Positions 6,360-15,102 of a stretch of 64,000 nt of DNA are shown piece by piece. The first letter of the stretch is position 1. Each line of letters opens with the position of its first letter. The notes under the pieces are model-generated. The model made no database searches, was not told where the DNA came from, and saw only the letters and a list, made by a program, of their open reading frames with translations. The translations under genes were made by a program, and so were the position numbers. Source of the stretch: an uncultured Oscillospiraceae bacterium (GTDB lineage: Bacteria > Bacillota > Clostridia > Oscillospirales > Acutalibacteraceae); assembly GCA_900540535.1 (NCBI GenBank), contig UQGM01000007.1, positions 1 to 64,000 on the forward strand, in the 5' to 3' direction.

Positions 6360-8933
6360 ATGGCAAAATCAGCAGGAACAAAAACTAAGAAGCCGAGTGC
6401 TAAAACCGGCAGCCGCAGCGGTACAGCTAAAAAAAGTCCCGCTAAAAGCAGCACTGCATCAAGAAAGAAACCTAATATAGAGATTATTGACGAACCGAAG
6501 CTTAAAGCCAAAAAGCAGATAACAGCAATACTTTTATTTGCTTTTTCAGTATTTTTTCTTTTTGTAACTATAATTCCAGGTGAAAGCTTCTGGCAGGTAA
6601 TGCGAAATGTTATTTTTGGTCTCTTTGGATATTGCGCTTTCCTTTGGCCTTTAATAATGATTTATGTATCGGTTATGTATGCCATGGAGAAAACCGATGA
6701 CAAAATAGGCTTTAAGATGTTTGAAATAACAATGCTTATTGTTTTCATCTGCGGAGCTTTTTACATATTCAGCGGCAATTTTGACAATGTGTCAATTTGG
6801 GAAGATATAAAGGATTCCTATAAAATGGGTATATCCCATGCTAACGGCGGCGTGTTCGGAGCAATATTCGGCGGAATACTTATGATGGTTTTCGGTAAAA
6901 CCGGCGCTGCTATTACGGATATAATCATCATCTGCGTTATGATAATGCTTATAACCGGTACAACCCTTATTAAGCTTTTCAAAACACTTTGGACTCCGGT
7001 AAAGAAGATTGAGGAGTATTCAGAGGTAAAGGTAAATGAAATGATTCCGGTAAGGGGAAAGCGTTTCAATATAGATGTTGACCTAGGTCCTGACGATGAA
7101 ACCGAAGTTCGAAGAAAATCAAATGATGATGACGATGATGAAATTCTCACTATTTTCGATCAGGACAGCAGATCCAAAAACAGAACAGGAAAAAGAGCAA
7201 AGAAAAATTCTGAAGATGAAGCTATTGCTAAAATCTTTGATATAAATAGAGAAGAGAAAAAGGCAGTCAGTGCGCCGGAAACTGTTTCACAGCCGCAGCC
7301 TGCTGTACAGAATCCTGCTTCGGGAATTGACGATATTGTAAAGAAAGCAGCGCAAAAATCAGCGGCTGCCAAGGCTCCTGTACCGGCAGAAATAGCTTCC
7401 GAAATAAAAGCACAGTCGGGTGAAGACGATAACAGTGCAAATTATCAGTTCCCGCCTCTCGATTGTTTAAGAAAGGGTACAAAATCCTCTTCATCTGTTG
7501 ACAGTGAAGAGCTTAAACAGAATGCAAGCACTCTTGTTTCAACTTTAAAGAGTTTCGGAGTTGAAACAAAGGTTATAGACATCAGCAGAGGTCCTTCTGT
7601 TACAAGATATGAGCTTAAACCGTCGGCAGGCGTAAAAATAAGCCGTATTACAAACCTTGCTGATGATATTGCTCTTAACCTTGCCGCTTCCGGTGTGCGT
7701 ATTGAAGCGCCGATTCCCAATAAAGCGGCGGTAGGTATAGAGATACCCAATCGAAACCGTGAAGTGGTTACAGCAAGAGAGATAATAGACACAAACCAGT
7801 TCAGACTTGCAAAGAGCAAATTAAACGTTGCTCTTGGTAAGGACATAACAGGTAATGTAACCTGTGCAGATTTATCTAAAATGCCCCATTTACTTATTGC
7901 CGGTACAACAGGTTCAGGTAAATCGGTGTGCGTTAACTCGATGATAATAAGCATTCTTTATAACGCACGTCCAGATGAAGTAAAGCTTCTTATGATAGAC
8001 CCTAAAAAGGTTGAATTTACAGTTTATAACGGTATTCCTCATCTTCTCGTACCTGTTGTTACAGATCCGAGAAAGGCATCGGGCGCTCTTAACTGGGCAG
8101 TGTCCGAAATGCTTAACAGGTACAAGCTTTTTTCACAGGCAAATGTACGAGATATGAAAGGCTACAATAAGCTCTGTGAAAATACGCCGGATATGAAAAA
8201 GCTTCCCCATATTGTTATATTTATTGATGAGCTTTCTGACCTTATGATGGCAGCTCCTAATGAAGTTGAAGACTCAATCTGCCGTCTGGCACAGATGGCT
8301 CGTGCTGCCGGTATGCACCTTGTAATAGCAACACAGCGCCCGTCAGTTGACGTTATTACCGGACTTATTAAAGCTAATATACCGAGCCGAATTGCCCTTA
8401 CTGTTTCCTCTCAGATTGACTCCCGTACAATTCTTGATTCAGCAGGAGCGGAAAAGCTTTTAGGTAATGGTGATATGCTCTTTAATCCTATCGGTGCAGC
8501 AAAGCCAATACGTGTTCAGGGATGTTTCCTTACTGATGAGGAAGTTGAATCGGTAGTAGATTTCATTAAGTCTCAGGAGTCGGCAAATTACGACGAAGAG
8601 GTAAATGAAGAGATAGAACGTCAGGCAGCGGCTGACACAAGCAAGAAAAAAGGCGGTTCTTCTGACTTTACTGAGGGCGGAGAAGAAGAGGACGAGATGC
8701 TTTCAAAAGCAATTGAAGTAGTTGTAGAAGCTCAGATGGCATCTACAACGCTTCTCCAGAGGAAGCTGCGTTTAGGATACGCCCGTGCTGCAAGGCTTGT
8801 AGATACCCTTGAGGAAAGAGGAATAGTAGGTCCTTTTGAAGGCAGCAAACCAAGAAAGGTGCTTATGACAAAGCAGCAGTGGATGGAGATGAACGCTCTC
8901 GCTTCCGACAGCGATAATAAATCGGAGGAATAA
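6360..8933 (+). CDS. spoIIIE: DNA translocase FtsK/SpoIIIE
   Basis: This 857-residue membrane ATPase pumps chromosomal DNA through the septum in division or spore formation. It has an N-terminal basic tail (1-50), four membrane segments (about 55-210), an acidic linker (about 230-370) and a RecA-like motor. Walker A G-T-T-G-S-G-K-S is at residues 515-522 and Walker B is I-V-I-F-I-D-E-L. The C-terminal gamma winged helix (about 785-845) reads S-T-T-L-L-Q-R-K-L-R-L-G-Y-A-R-A. I chose ATG 6360 because GGAGGG is 6 nt upstream; an in-frame ATG at 6300 has no such site. Context with tepA and ylzJ favours SpoIIIE over FtsK. Confidence 0.95.
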   Translation: MAKSAGTKTKKPSAKTGSRSGTAKKSPAKSSTASRKKPNIEIIDEPKLKAKKQITAILLFAFSVFFLFVTIIPGESFWQVMRNVIFGLFGYCAFLWPLIMIYVSVMYAMEKTDDKIGFKMFEITMLIVFICGAFYIFSGNFDNVSIWEDIKDSYKMGISHANGGVFGAIFGGILMMVFGKTGAAITDIIIICVMIMLITGTTLIKLFKTLWTPVKKIEEYSEVKVNEMIPVRGKRFNIDVDLGPDDETEVRRKSNDDDDDEILTIFDQDSRSKNRTGKRAKKNSEDEAIAKIFDINREEKKAVSAPETVSQPQPAVQNPASGIDDIVKKAAQKSAAAKAPVPAEIASEIKAQSGEDDNSANYQFPPLDCLRKGTKSSSSVDSEELKQNASTLVSTLKSFGVETKVIDISRGPSVTRYELKPSAGVKISRITNLADDIALNLAASGVRIEAPIPNKAAVGIEIPNRNREVVTAREIIDTNQFRLAKSKLNVALGKDITGNVTCADLSKMPHLLIAGTTGSGKSVCVNSMIISILYNARPDEVKLLMIDPKKVEFTVYNGIPHLLVPVVTDPRKASGALNWAVSEMLNRYKLFSQANVRDMKGYNKLCENTPDMKKLPHIVIFIDELSDLMMAAPNEVEDSICRLAQMARAAGMHLVIATQRPSVDVITGLIKANIPSRIALTVSSQIDSRTILDSAGAEKLLGNGDMLFNPIGAAKPIRVQGCFLTDEEVESVVDFIKSQESANYDEEVNEEIERQAAADTSKKKGGSSDFTEGGEEEDEMLSKAIEVVVEAQMASTTLLQRKLRLGYARAARLVDTLEERGIVGPFEGSKPRKVLMTKQQWMEMNALASDSDNKSEE

Positions 8934-8935
8934 AT

Positions 8936-10825
8936 ATGAGTTTTTTACCCATAACGAAAGAGGAAATGACAGCAAGAGGCTGGGAAGATGTAGATTTTGT
9001 CTACGTCTCAGGTGACGCATATGTGGATCATCCCAGCTTCGGAGCGGCTATAATAACCCGTGTTCTTGAAAACGAGGGATTCAGAGTCGGATTTCTGGCT
9101 CAGCCCGATTATAGAAATGTCGAATCTTTCAAAGAATTCGGCAGACCAAAGCTTGGTTTTTTCGTTTCCTCCGGAAATATAGATTCCATGGTAGCCCATT
9201 ATACGGCGGCAAAAAAGCACAGAAGCGATGACGCTTATACTCCCGGAGGAAAAGCTGGTAAACGTCCGGACAGAGCAGTAATAGTTTACTGCAACCGCAT
9301 AAGAGAGGCATACGGAGATGTTCCAATCATCATAGGTGGTCTGGAAGCTTCATTAAGACGCTTTGCTCATTATGATTACTGGGATGACCGTATACGCAGT
9401 TCCATTCTTTTCGATTCCGGCGCAGATTTGCTGGTTTACGGAATGGGTGAGAATCAGACAATTGAGATAGCAAACCGCCTGAGAAACGGCGAAAGTATTG
9501 ATGATATCCATGATGTAAAGGGAACGTGCTACAGTGTTCCCGTTTCCGAAACGCCTCTTTACGGCGCTGAATGCCCCTCGCTGGAAAACGTCATCAACAG
9601 TAAAAAGGAATATGCAATTTCCTGCCGCATACAGCAGGATGAGCAGGATCATATAAGAGGAAAACTTATAAAACAAAGGCACGGAAAAAGAATGCTTGTG
9701 CAGAATCCTCCAATGCCGCCTCTTACTACCGAAGAGCTTGATAAGGTCTATGCCTTACCCTATATGAGAGCGTGGCATCCTTCCTATGATGAATTAGGAG
9801 GAGTTCCGGGAATTACTGAAGTTAAATTTTCTATAACTCATAACAGAGGCTGCTTTGGAGCATGTAATTTCTGCTCAATTGCTTTTCATCAGGGAAGGTA
9901 TGTTACAACGAGAAGCAGAGAATCCATAATTGCAGAAGCAGAAAAACTTACAAAGCTTCCGGATTTCAAAGGCTATATACATGACATTGGCGGTCCCACT
10001 GCAAATTTCAGAAGACCTTCCTGCGATATTCAGGAAAACAGGGGATTGTGCAAAGGCAAAAAATGTCTTGCTCCAAAGCCCTGTCCGCAGCTTAAGGTTG
10101 ACCACAGTGAATATCTTTCAATACTCCGTCAGGTTCGTGAATTACCTAAAGTCAAAAAGGTGTTTATCCGTTCTGGTATACGTTACGACTATCTTTTGGA
10201 GGATAAGGACGATACTTTCTTCCGTGAATTAGTAAAATATCACGTCAGCGGACAGCTTAAGGTAGCTCCGGAGCATTGCTCGGCAGCGGTTCTCGATAAA
10301 ATGGGAAAACCTCATATTGAAGCCTATATTGAGTTTTCAAAGAAGTATTTCCGTCTTTGCGGCGAGAGTGATAAGGAGCAGTATCTTGTACCTTATCTTA
10401 TGTCATCACATCCGGGAAGTACTTTAAAGGATGCAGTTGAGCTTGCGCTGTTCCTTAAAAAGCTCAAAATACGTCCGGAACAAGTACAGGATTTTTATCC
10501 CACACCGGGAACAATTTCAACCTGTATGTTCTATACGGAACTTGATCCGTATACTCTTGAGAAAGTTTATGTTGCAAAGACTCCCCATGAAAAAGCTCTT
10601 CAAAGGGCATTGCTTCAGTATTTTAATCCTAAAAACAAATTCCTTGTTATTGAGGCTCTTAAACGTGCTGGACGCAGTGACCTTATAGGTATGGGAGATA
10701 AATGCCTTGTGCGTCCCGAAGTTTCACGAGGCTCGGTGAGTCAGTATAATAAGAAAAATACAAATAATAAAGGAAAAAGCTCCTCTTCTTATAGAAGAGC
10801 GACACAGAAAAACAGGAAGAAATAA
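8936..10825 (+). CDS. ygiQ: YgiQ family radical SAM protein
   Basis: The 629-residue protein carries the radical SAM cluster motif C306-F-G-A-C310-N-F-C313 in the family context N-R-G-C-F-G-A-C. It also has the YgiQ N-terminal domain (about 1-200, with S-G-D-A-Y-V-D-H-P-S-F-G) and the C-terminal extension D-F-Y-P-T-P-G-T. A second cysteine-rich stretch, C-K-G-K-K-C-L-A-P-K-P-C-P, follows the SAM core. The reaction is not established. It starts 2 nt after the spoIIIE stop and is 2 nt upstream of the next gene, so it belongs to the same operon. The tail is basic and low complexity. Confidence 0.93.
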   Translation: MSFLPITKEEMTARGWEDVDFVYVSGDAYVDHPSFGAAIITRVLENEGFRVGFLAQPDYRNVESFKEFGRPKLGFFVSSGNIDSMVAHYTAAKKHRSDDAYTPGGKAGKRPDRAVIVYCNRIREAYGDVPIIIGGLEASLRRFAHYDYWDDRIRSSILFDSGADLLVYGMGENQTIEIANRLRNGESIDDIHDVKGTCYSVPVSETPLYGAECPSLENVINSKKEYAISCRIQQDEQDHIRGKLIKQRHGKRMLVQNPPMPPLTTEELDKVYALPYMRAWHPSYDELGGVPGITEVKFSITHNRGCFGACNFCSIAFHQGRYVTTRSRESIIAEAEKLTKLPDFKGYIHDIGGPTANFRRPSCDIQENRGLCKGKKCLAPKPCPQLKVDHSEYLSILRQVRELPKVKKVFIRSGIRYDYLLEDKDDTFFRELVKYHVSGQLKVAPEHCSAAVLDKMGKPHIEAYIEFSKKYFRLCGESDKEQYLVPYLMSSHPGSTLKDAVELALFLKKLKIRPEQVQDFYPTPGTISTCMFYTELDPYTLEKVYVAKTPHEKALQRALLQYFNPKNKFLVIEALKRAGRSDLIGMGDKCLVRPEVSRGSVSQYNKKNTNNKGKSSSSYRRATQKNRKK

Positions 10826-10827
10826 AT

Positions 10828-11784
10828 ATGAAAAAATTAAGCAAACGTAAGAAAAAACGCATATTTACTACTGCCGCCGTTCTTATATTGATGGCAGTTT
10901 CGCTTGTTTTCACTTCTTTTATGGGTATAATCGAGCTTCCATTTGAAATATCAGCTTGGAAGGATGTATTCAAGTTAGTAAATATTGAAACTATTACAGA
11001 TGTACCCGATTCTGATTTTTCCGTTACATTTTTGGATGTAGGACAGGGCGACTGTTCTCTCATCAAAAGCGGAGGACAGACAATGCTTATTGATAGCGGT
11101 GAACCGGAAAACGCTGATAAAATACTTAATTTCCTAAAGGAAAACTCTATAACAAAGCTCGACTACGTGGTGGCAACACATCCCCATTCTGACCATATAG
11201 GGGCACTGCCGGAAGTGATTGATAACGTGAAAGTGGAAAACGTTATAATGCCGGAAATTTCAGAAGAAAATGTTCCTACTTCCAAAATTTATGAGGATTT
11301 TCTTTTAGCAGTACAGAAATCAGGCGCAAATGTAATTGCGGCTAAGTCAGGAAATAAATATTTTTTGGGAGATGCTAATTTTAAAATTTTAGCTCCTGTG
11401 GCCGATGATGACGAGCTTAACAATATGTCCGTTGTACTTAAAATGACATTTGGAAATACTTCTTTCCTTTTCACCGGTGATGCTGAAAAGAAAGTGGAAA
11501 ACGCTTTATTGGATCTTAACGCAGATCTTTCCGCTGATGTTATCAAAATAGGTCATCACGGAAGCAGTACATCTACAAGTGATAAATTTTTAAAGACAGT
11601 TTCTCCTGAAATAGCGGTGATAAGCGTAGGCGAGGATAATCGATACGGTCATCCCAATTATGAAACTATTGAGAGACTTGCAAAGTACAGTATAAAGACA
11701 TATATGACAAAAGATAACGGAGATATAGTCATTACGTCTGACGGCAATACTCTTTCTGTAACAAGTCAGAAGGAGGAGCGGTAA
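10828..11784 (+). CDS. ComEC/Rec2-like metallo-beta-lactamase fold hydrolase
   Basis: The 318-residue protein has a basic N-terminus, a membrane anchor or signal helix (about residues 12-32) and a metallo-beta-lactamase domain outside the membrane. The metal motif T-H-P-H-S-D-H is at residues 117-123, preceded by the ComEC-type D-V-G-Q-G-D (about 70-75) and followed by F-T-G-D-A-E and G-H-H-G-S. Relatives of ComEC alone, without its channel domain, are thought to be secreted or anchored nucleases or phosphodiesterases. It overlaps the DUF3006 gene by one base, a pairing that suggests a shared role. Confidence 0.88.
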   Translation: MKKLSKRKKKRIFTTAAVLILMAVSLVFTSFMGIIELPFEISAWKDVFKLVNIETITDVPDSDFSVTFLDVGQGDCSLIKSGGQTMLIDSGEPENADKILNFLKENSITKLDYVVATHPHSDHIGALPEVIDNVKVENVIMPEISEENVPTSKIYEDFLLAVQKSGANVIAAKSGNKYFLGDANFKILAPVADDDELNNMSVVLKMTFGNTSFLFTGDAEKKVENALLDLNADLSADVIKIGHHGSSTSTSDKFLKTVSPEIAVISVGEDNRYGHPNYETIERLAKYSIKTYMTKDNGDIVITSDGNTLSVTSQKEER

Positions 11785-12005
11785 TGGCTGAGTATTTCTC
11801 CGTTGACAGAACAGAAAATGATTTGGCAATTTTAATAAGCGAAAGCGGAGAAAGGTTTTATGTTCCGTTTTCTGAATTTGAAACAAAACCCGGAGAGGGT
11901 ATAATTTTTCGCCATGAGAATAACAGATATATCCGTGACGAAAAGGAAGAACAAATACGTAAAAAACGTATTTATGATTTGCAAAAGCAGCTTTTCAAAA
12001 AATAA
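11784..12005 (+). CDS. DUF3006-like small protein
   Basis: This 73-residue protein shows the DUF3006 pattern: S-V-D-R-T-E-N-D-L-A-I-L-I near the N-terminus, a short beta-barrel-like region with F-Y-V-P-F-S-E-F, G-E-G-I-I-F, and a basic helical tail. Its ATG overlaps the stop of the ComEC-like gene by one base, and GGAGGAG precedes it. DUF3006 proteins commonly accompany metallo-beta-lactamase proteins of this kind; the function is unknown. It ends the spoIIIE operon. Confidence 0.7.
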   Translation: MAEYFSVDRTENDLAILISESGERFYVPFSEFETKPGEGIIFRHENNRYIRDEKEEQIRKKRIYDLQKQLFKK

Positions 12006-12023
12006 AATTAATTTATAAAAATT

Positions 12024-12056
12024 CCTCTTGACAAATTCTGTCAAGAGGAGTAATAT
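12024..12056 (+). promoter_or_regulatory. Promoter overlapped by a 10-bp inverted repeat (possible operator)
   Basis: TTGACA (12028-12033) and TAATAT (12051-12056) are 17 bp apart. A perfect dyad, CCTCTTGACA (12024-12033) and TGTCAAGAGG (12039-12048), covers the -35 and most of the spacer. No U tract follows on the plus strand, so an operator is more likely than a terminator for the upstream gene, though both remain possible. Confidence 0.6.
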
Positions 12057-12063
12057 TAACCCA

Positions 12064-12093
12064 ACGCTTTATCACATAAAAGCTTTAAAGCGT
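12064..12093 (+). other. Hairpin in the symporter leader
   Basis: ACGCTTTA (12064-12071) pairs with TAAAGCGT (12086-12093) around a 14-nt loop, within the transcript expected from the 12028-12056 promoter. No known riboswitch pattern is recognisable. Confidence 0.35.
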
Positions 12094-12132
12094 AAAAAGT
12101 TAAAAGCAATAAAGTAAGGGAGTAGATGTGTT

Positions 12133-13644
12133 ATGAAAAGTGAAGTGATTATTTGGCTGACAATTGCGGTATACATAATCGCTATGGTTGCTGTAGCAGT
12201 GATTTCAGGCAGAAAAGTAAAAAATCTTGCCGACATAACTGTCGGAGGACGCAGCGCCGGAGCATGGCTTTCAGCTCTTTCCTATGGTACAGCATATTTT
12301 TCAGCTGTAATGTTTGTAGGATATGCCGGCGGCACAGGTCTCAATTACGGACTGTGGGGTGTTCTGGCAGGTATAGGCAATGCAGTTTTCGGTTCGTGGC
12401 TTGCATGGCGAGTACTTGCAAGAAGAACCCGTGAAGTTTCTGCAAGGCTTAATATTAAATCAATGCCTCAGCTTTTTGAAACACGATACTCCAGTAAATC
12501 AATGGCAAGCTTTGCCAGCGTTGTAATTTTCATTTTCCTCATTCCTTACTCAGCATCGGTATATAAAGGACTTGCAAGTGTTGCCGATGTCCTTTTGGGA
12601 ATAGATGAAACAATTTGTATGATTGTGATTGCCGCTGTGGCGGTTTTACTTCTTGTTTTCGGTGGATATCTTGTTCAGGCGAGAGCCGATTTTGTTCAGG
12701 GAATTATAATGATGTTCGGTGTTGCGCTTTTGGTTTTCTTTGTTATAAGATGTGATACCGTAAATGGTATAGAGGGAATTATGGAATATGCCAAAACCTC
12801 AAAAGGACTTCCGGAGCTTTCAGGTTCAGCGTGGCTGAGTCTTATTTCAACTGTGCTTATGACCAGCTTCGGCACATGGGGACTTCCTCAGATGGTTCAG
12901 AAATATTTTGGTATCAAAGATGACAAGCAGGCGAAAAGAGGTATTGTGATATCTACTTTCTTTGCCCTTCTTGTTGCAGGCGGCGGATACTTTATAGGTT
13001 CTCTTTGCCATATGTTCTTTACAGAGAGCACAATGCCTGCTCAGGACTACATTGTCCCCACAATGCTGAAGCTTGCAAACTTACCGACAGTGCTTTTAGG
13101 AGTTGTACTTGTTCTTCTTATTTCAGCATCGGTTTCAACTCTTTGTTCAATTACTCTTACAGCAAGCTCTACTTTCTCTGTGGATATTGTAAAAAAGAGT
13201 ATCAGACCAAATATGAGCGAGAAAAAGACAACTGTGCTCACAAAGTTGGCATGTGTAATTTTTGTAATCATGTCTTTTGTTGTAGCTACAACTGATACGC
13301 CTATTCTCGATATGATGAGTTACTCATGGGGCATAATCTCAGGTTCTTTCCTTGCACCATATGTAATCGCTCTTTACTGGAAAAAAGCAAATAAGCAGGG
13401 AGCATGGGCAGGAATTATCGGCGGTTTTGTCATTGCCCTTGTACCGGCAGTCTGCAAGCTTGCGGAGCCTTTTGCAGACGTTGCGGCAGTAAAGCAAATT
13501 GCCGCTATGGGTCCTGTCTTCGCCTGTGCCGCAATGATTATATCTATTGTACTTGTAATTGGTGTAAGTAAAGTTTATAATAAAATCAGCGCAAGCGAGA
13601 ATACGAATGAAAAATTTTATACTTTTGCAGTAGAAGCAAAATAA
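12133..13644 (+). CDS. Sodium:solute symporter family protein
   Basis: The 503-residue protein has about 13 membrane helices and the SSS-family layout, with the N-terminal V-G-G-R-S-A-G-A-W-L-S-A-L-S-Y-G-T-A-Y-F-S-A (about residues 37-58) and the later Q-M-V-Q-K-Y-F-G-I-K-D. SSS proteins use the sodium gradient to import organic acids, amino acids or sugars. The substrate cannot be decided. The next genes activate aryl acids, so an organic acid is plausible, but a terminator separates them. AAGGGAG lies upstream of ATG 12133. Confidence 0.9.
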   Translation: MKSEVIIWLTIAVYIIAMVAVAVISGRKVKNLADITVGGRSAGAWLSALSYGTAYFSAVMFVGYAGGTGLNYGLWGVLAGIGNAVFGSWLAWRVLARRTREVSARLNIKSMPQLFETRYSSKSMASFASVVIFIFLIPYSASVYKGLASVADVLLGIDETICMIVIAAVAVLLLVFGGYLVQARADFVQGIIMMFGVALLVFFVIRCDTVNGIEGIMEYAKTSKGLPELSGSAWLSLISTVLMTSFGTWGLPQMVQKYFGIKDDKQAKRGIVISTFFALLVAGGGYFIGSLCHMFFTESTMPAQDYIVPTMLKLANLPTVLLGVVLVLLISASVSTLCSITLTASSTFSVDIVKKSIRPNMSEKKTTVLTKLACVIFVIMSFVVATTDTPILDMMSYSWGIISGSFLAPYVIALYWKKANKQGAWAGIIGGFVIALVPAVCKLAEPFADVAAVKQIAAMGPVFACAAMIISIVLVIGVSKVYNKISASENTNEKFYTFAVEAK

Positions 13645-13664
13645 AATATATAATACCGAAAATT

Positions 13665-13694
13665 ACAGCCGGATTTTATTCGGCTGTGATTTTG
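13665..13694 (+). terminator. Terminator after the symporter gene
   Basis: ACAGCCG (13665-13671) pairs with CGGCTGT (13681-13687), followed by GATTTT. The stem is short and the U tract modest. Confidence 0.6.
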
Positions 13695-13716
13695 GCGTAT
13701 ATAAAGGAGAAGCAAA

Positions 13717-15021
13717 ATGTTTTTTCAAAAAGAAATCGAAACAATGAACCGAAAAGAGCTTGAAGCTCTTCAGCTCGAAAGACTCAAATGGACTGTGGAC
13801 TACTGTTATAAAAATGTCCCGTTCTACACCAAGAAGCTTGATGAGGCAGGAGTGACAGCAGACAAAATCAAATCTTTGTCCGATTTAAAGTACATACCGC
13901 CTACAACAAAGACTGATTTGCGTGACAATTATCCATTTGGACTTTTTGCAAAGCCTATGCGTGAGATCGTCAGAATACACGCCTCCTCAGGAACAACAGG
14001 CAAACCGACAGTAGTTGGATACACAAAGCATGATTTGGATATCTGGTCTGATTGTGTTGCAAGAATAGCCATGGCTGCGGGAGCTACTGCCGATGATATT
14101 GTTCAGATTTCATTTGGATACGGTATGTTCACCGGCGCACTGGGACTTCACTACGGACTTGAAAAGATAGGCGCAACAGTTATTCCCAATTCAAGCGGAA
14201 ACACTGAGAAAGCGCTTATGTTTATGCGTGACTTTAAAACCACGGCTCTTGTTGCAACACCTTCTTATGCTCTTTATATGGCTGAAACAGCAAAGGAGCT
14301 TCCTTTCCCAATGAGTGACTATCATCTTAGACTGGGACTGCTTGGCTCTGAGGGATGTACTCCTGAAATGCGAAATGAAATAGAAAAGGCATGGGGACTT
14401 TTCTCTACCGACAACTACGGTATGAGTGAGCTGATGGGTCCCGGCGTTTCCGGTGAATGTGAGGAACGTGACGGACTTCACTTCTGTGAGGACTACTTCC
14501 TTCCTGAAATTGTAAATCCCGATACCCTTGAGCCTCTCGGTGAAGGAGAGGATGGAGAGCTTCTTGTCACTACTCTTACAAAAGAGGGCATTCCGCTTCT
14601 CAGATACAGAACCAAGGATATTACAAGACTTAATTATCAGCCCTGTAAATGTGGAAGAACAAGCGTCCGTATGGATAAGGTTAAGGGCAGAAGTGACGAT
14701 ATGCTTAAAATTCGTGGTGTCAACGTATTCCCGTCACAGATTGAAAGTGTATTGGTTGGTACTGAGAAAATCGGACCTCACTATCAGCTTGTTGTACGCC
14801 GTGAAGGTTTTGCAGATACACTCGAAGTTAAGGTTGAGCTTATTGACGGAAGCGTACTTGATAAGTATCAGGAAATCGAAAAGCTTCACAATCTTATTAA
14901 GCATAATTTACAGACAGTTCTTGGTATTCAGTGCAAAGTAAGTCTCGTTGAACCTAAAAGTCTTGAAAGATTTGTAGGAAAAGCTAACAGAATCCTTGAT
15001 TTACGAGGCGAAAAGAAATAA
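13717..15021 (+). CDS. paaK: Phenylacetate-CoA ligase (first copy)
   Basis: This 434-residue enzyme of the adenylate-forming family joins an aryl acetate to CoA using ATP, or makes ATP in reverse. The P-loop-like S-S-G-T-T-G-K-P starts at residue 90, Y-G-M-S-E-L is in the middle, and the hinge region reads G-R-S-D-D-M-L-K-I-R-G-V-N-V-F-P-S-Q-I. The C-rich C-K-C-G-R-T before the hinge is usual in anaerobic PaaK. Next to iorAB, the likely direction is aryl-acetyl-CoA to aryl acetate plus ATP. GGAG lies 8 nt before ATG 13717. A second copy lies at 17437-18738. Confidence 0.93.
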   Translation: MFFQKEIETMNRKELEALQLERLKWTVDYCYKNVPFYTKKLDEAGVTADKIKSLSDLKYIPPTTKTDLRDNYPFGLFAKPMREIVRIHASSGTTGKPTVVGYTKHDLDIWSDCVARIAMAAGATADDIVQISFGYGMFTGALGLHYGLEKIGATVIPNSSGNTEKALMFMRDFKTTALVATPSYALYMAETAKELPFPMSDYHLRLGLLGSEGCTPEMRNEIEKAWGLFSTDNYGMSELMGPGVSGECEERDGLHFCEDYFLPEIVNPDTLEPLGEGEDGELLVTTLTKEGIPLLRYRTKDITRLNYQPCKCGRTSVRMDKVKGRSDDMLKIRGVNVFPSQIESVLVGTEKIGPHYQLVVRREGFADTLEVKVELIDGSVLDKYQEIEKLHNLIKHNLQTVLGIQCKVSLVEPKSLERFVGKANRILDLRGEKK

Positions 15022-15039
15022 AATATACTTTGTTGGATT

Positions 15040-15084
15040 TTTTTCGGAAAAAGCCGCACAGTTCCGAAAAATAAAATCGTGCGG
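15040..15084 (+). other. Possible pseudoknot in the iorA leader
   Basis: Stem one pairs 15040-15049 with 15062-15071 (10 bp, perfect). The loop holds CCGCAC (15054-15059), which is complementary to GTGCGG (15079-15084), just upstream of the iorA ribosome site. The two helices interlock like an H-type pseudoknot. There is no U tract after stem one. Confidence 0.45.
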
Positions 15085-15102
15085 AGAAATGGTGGATATG
15101 TA

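Noticed and set aside
7445..7954. A 169-residue minus-strand frame inside spoIIIE
   Set aside because: It is a shadow of the motor domain without a start signal or recognisable motif.
12024..12048. Simple terminator for the DUF3006 gene
   Set aside because: No U run follows on the plus strand and the stem exactly overlaps a good promoter, so I list it as promoter/operator with doubt.
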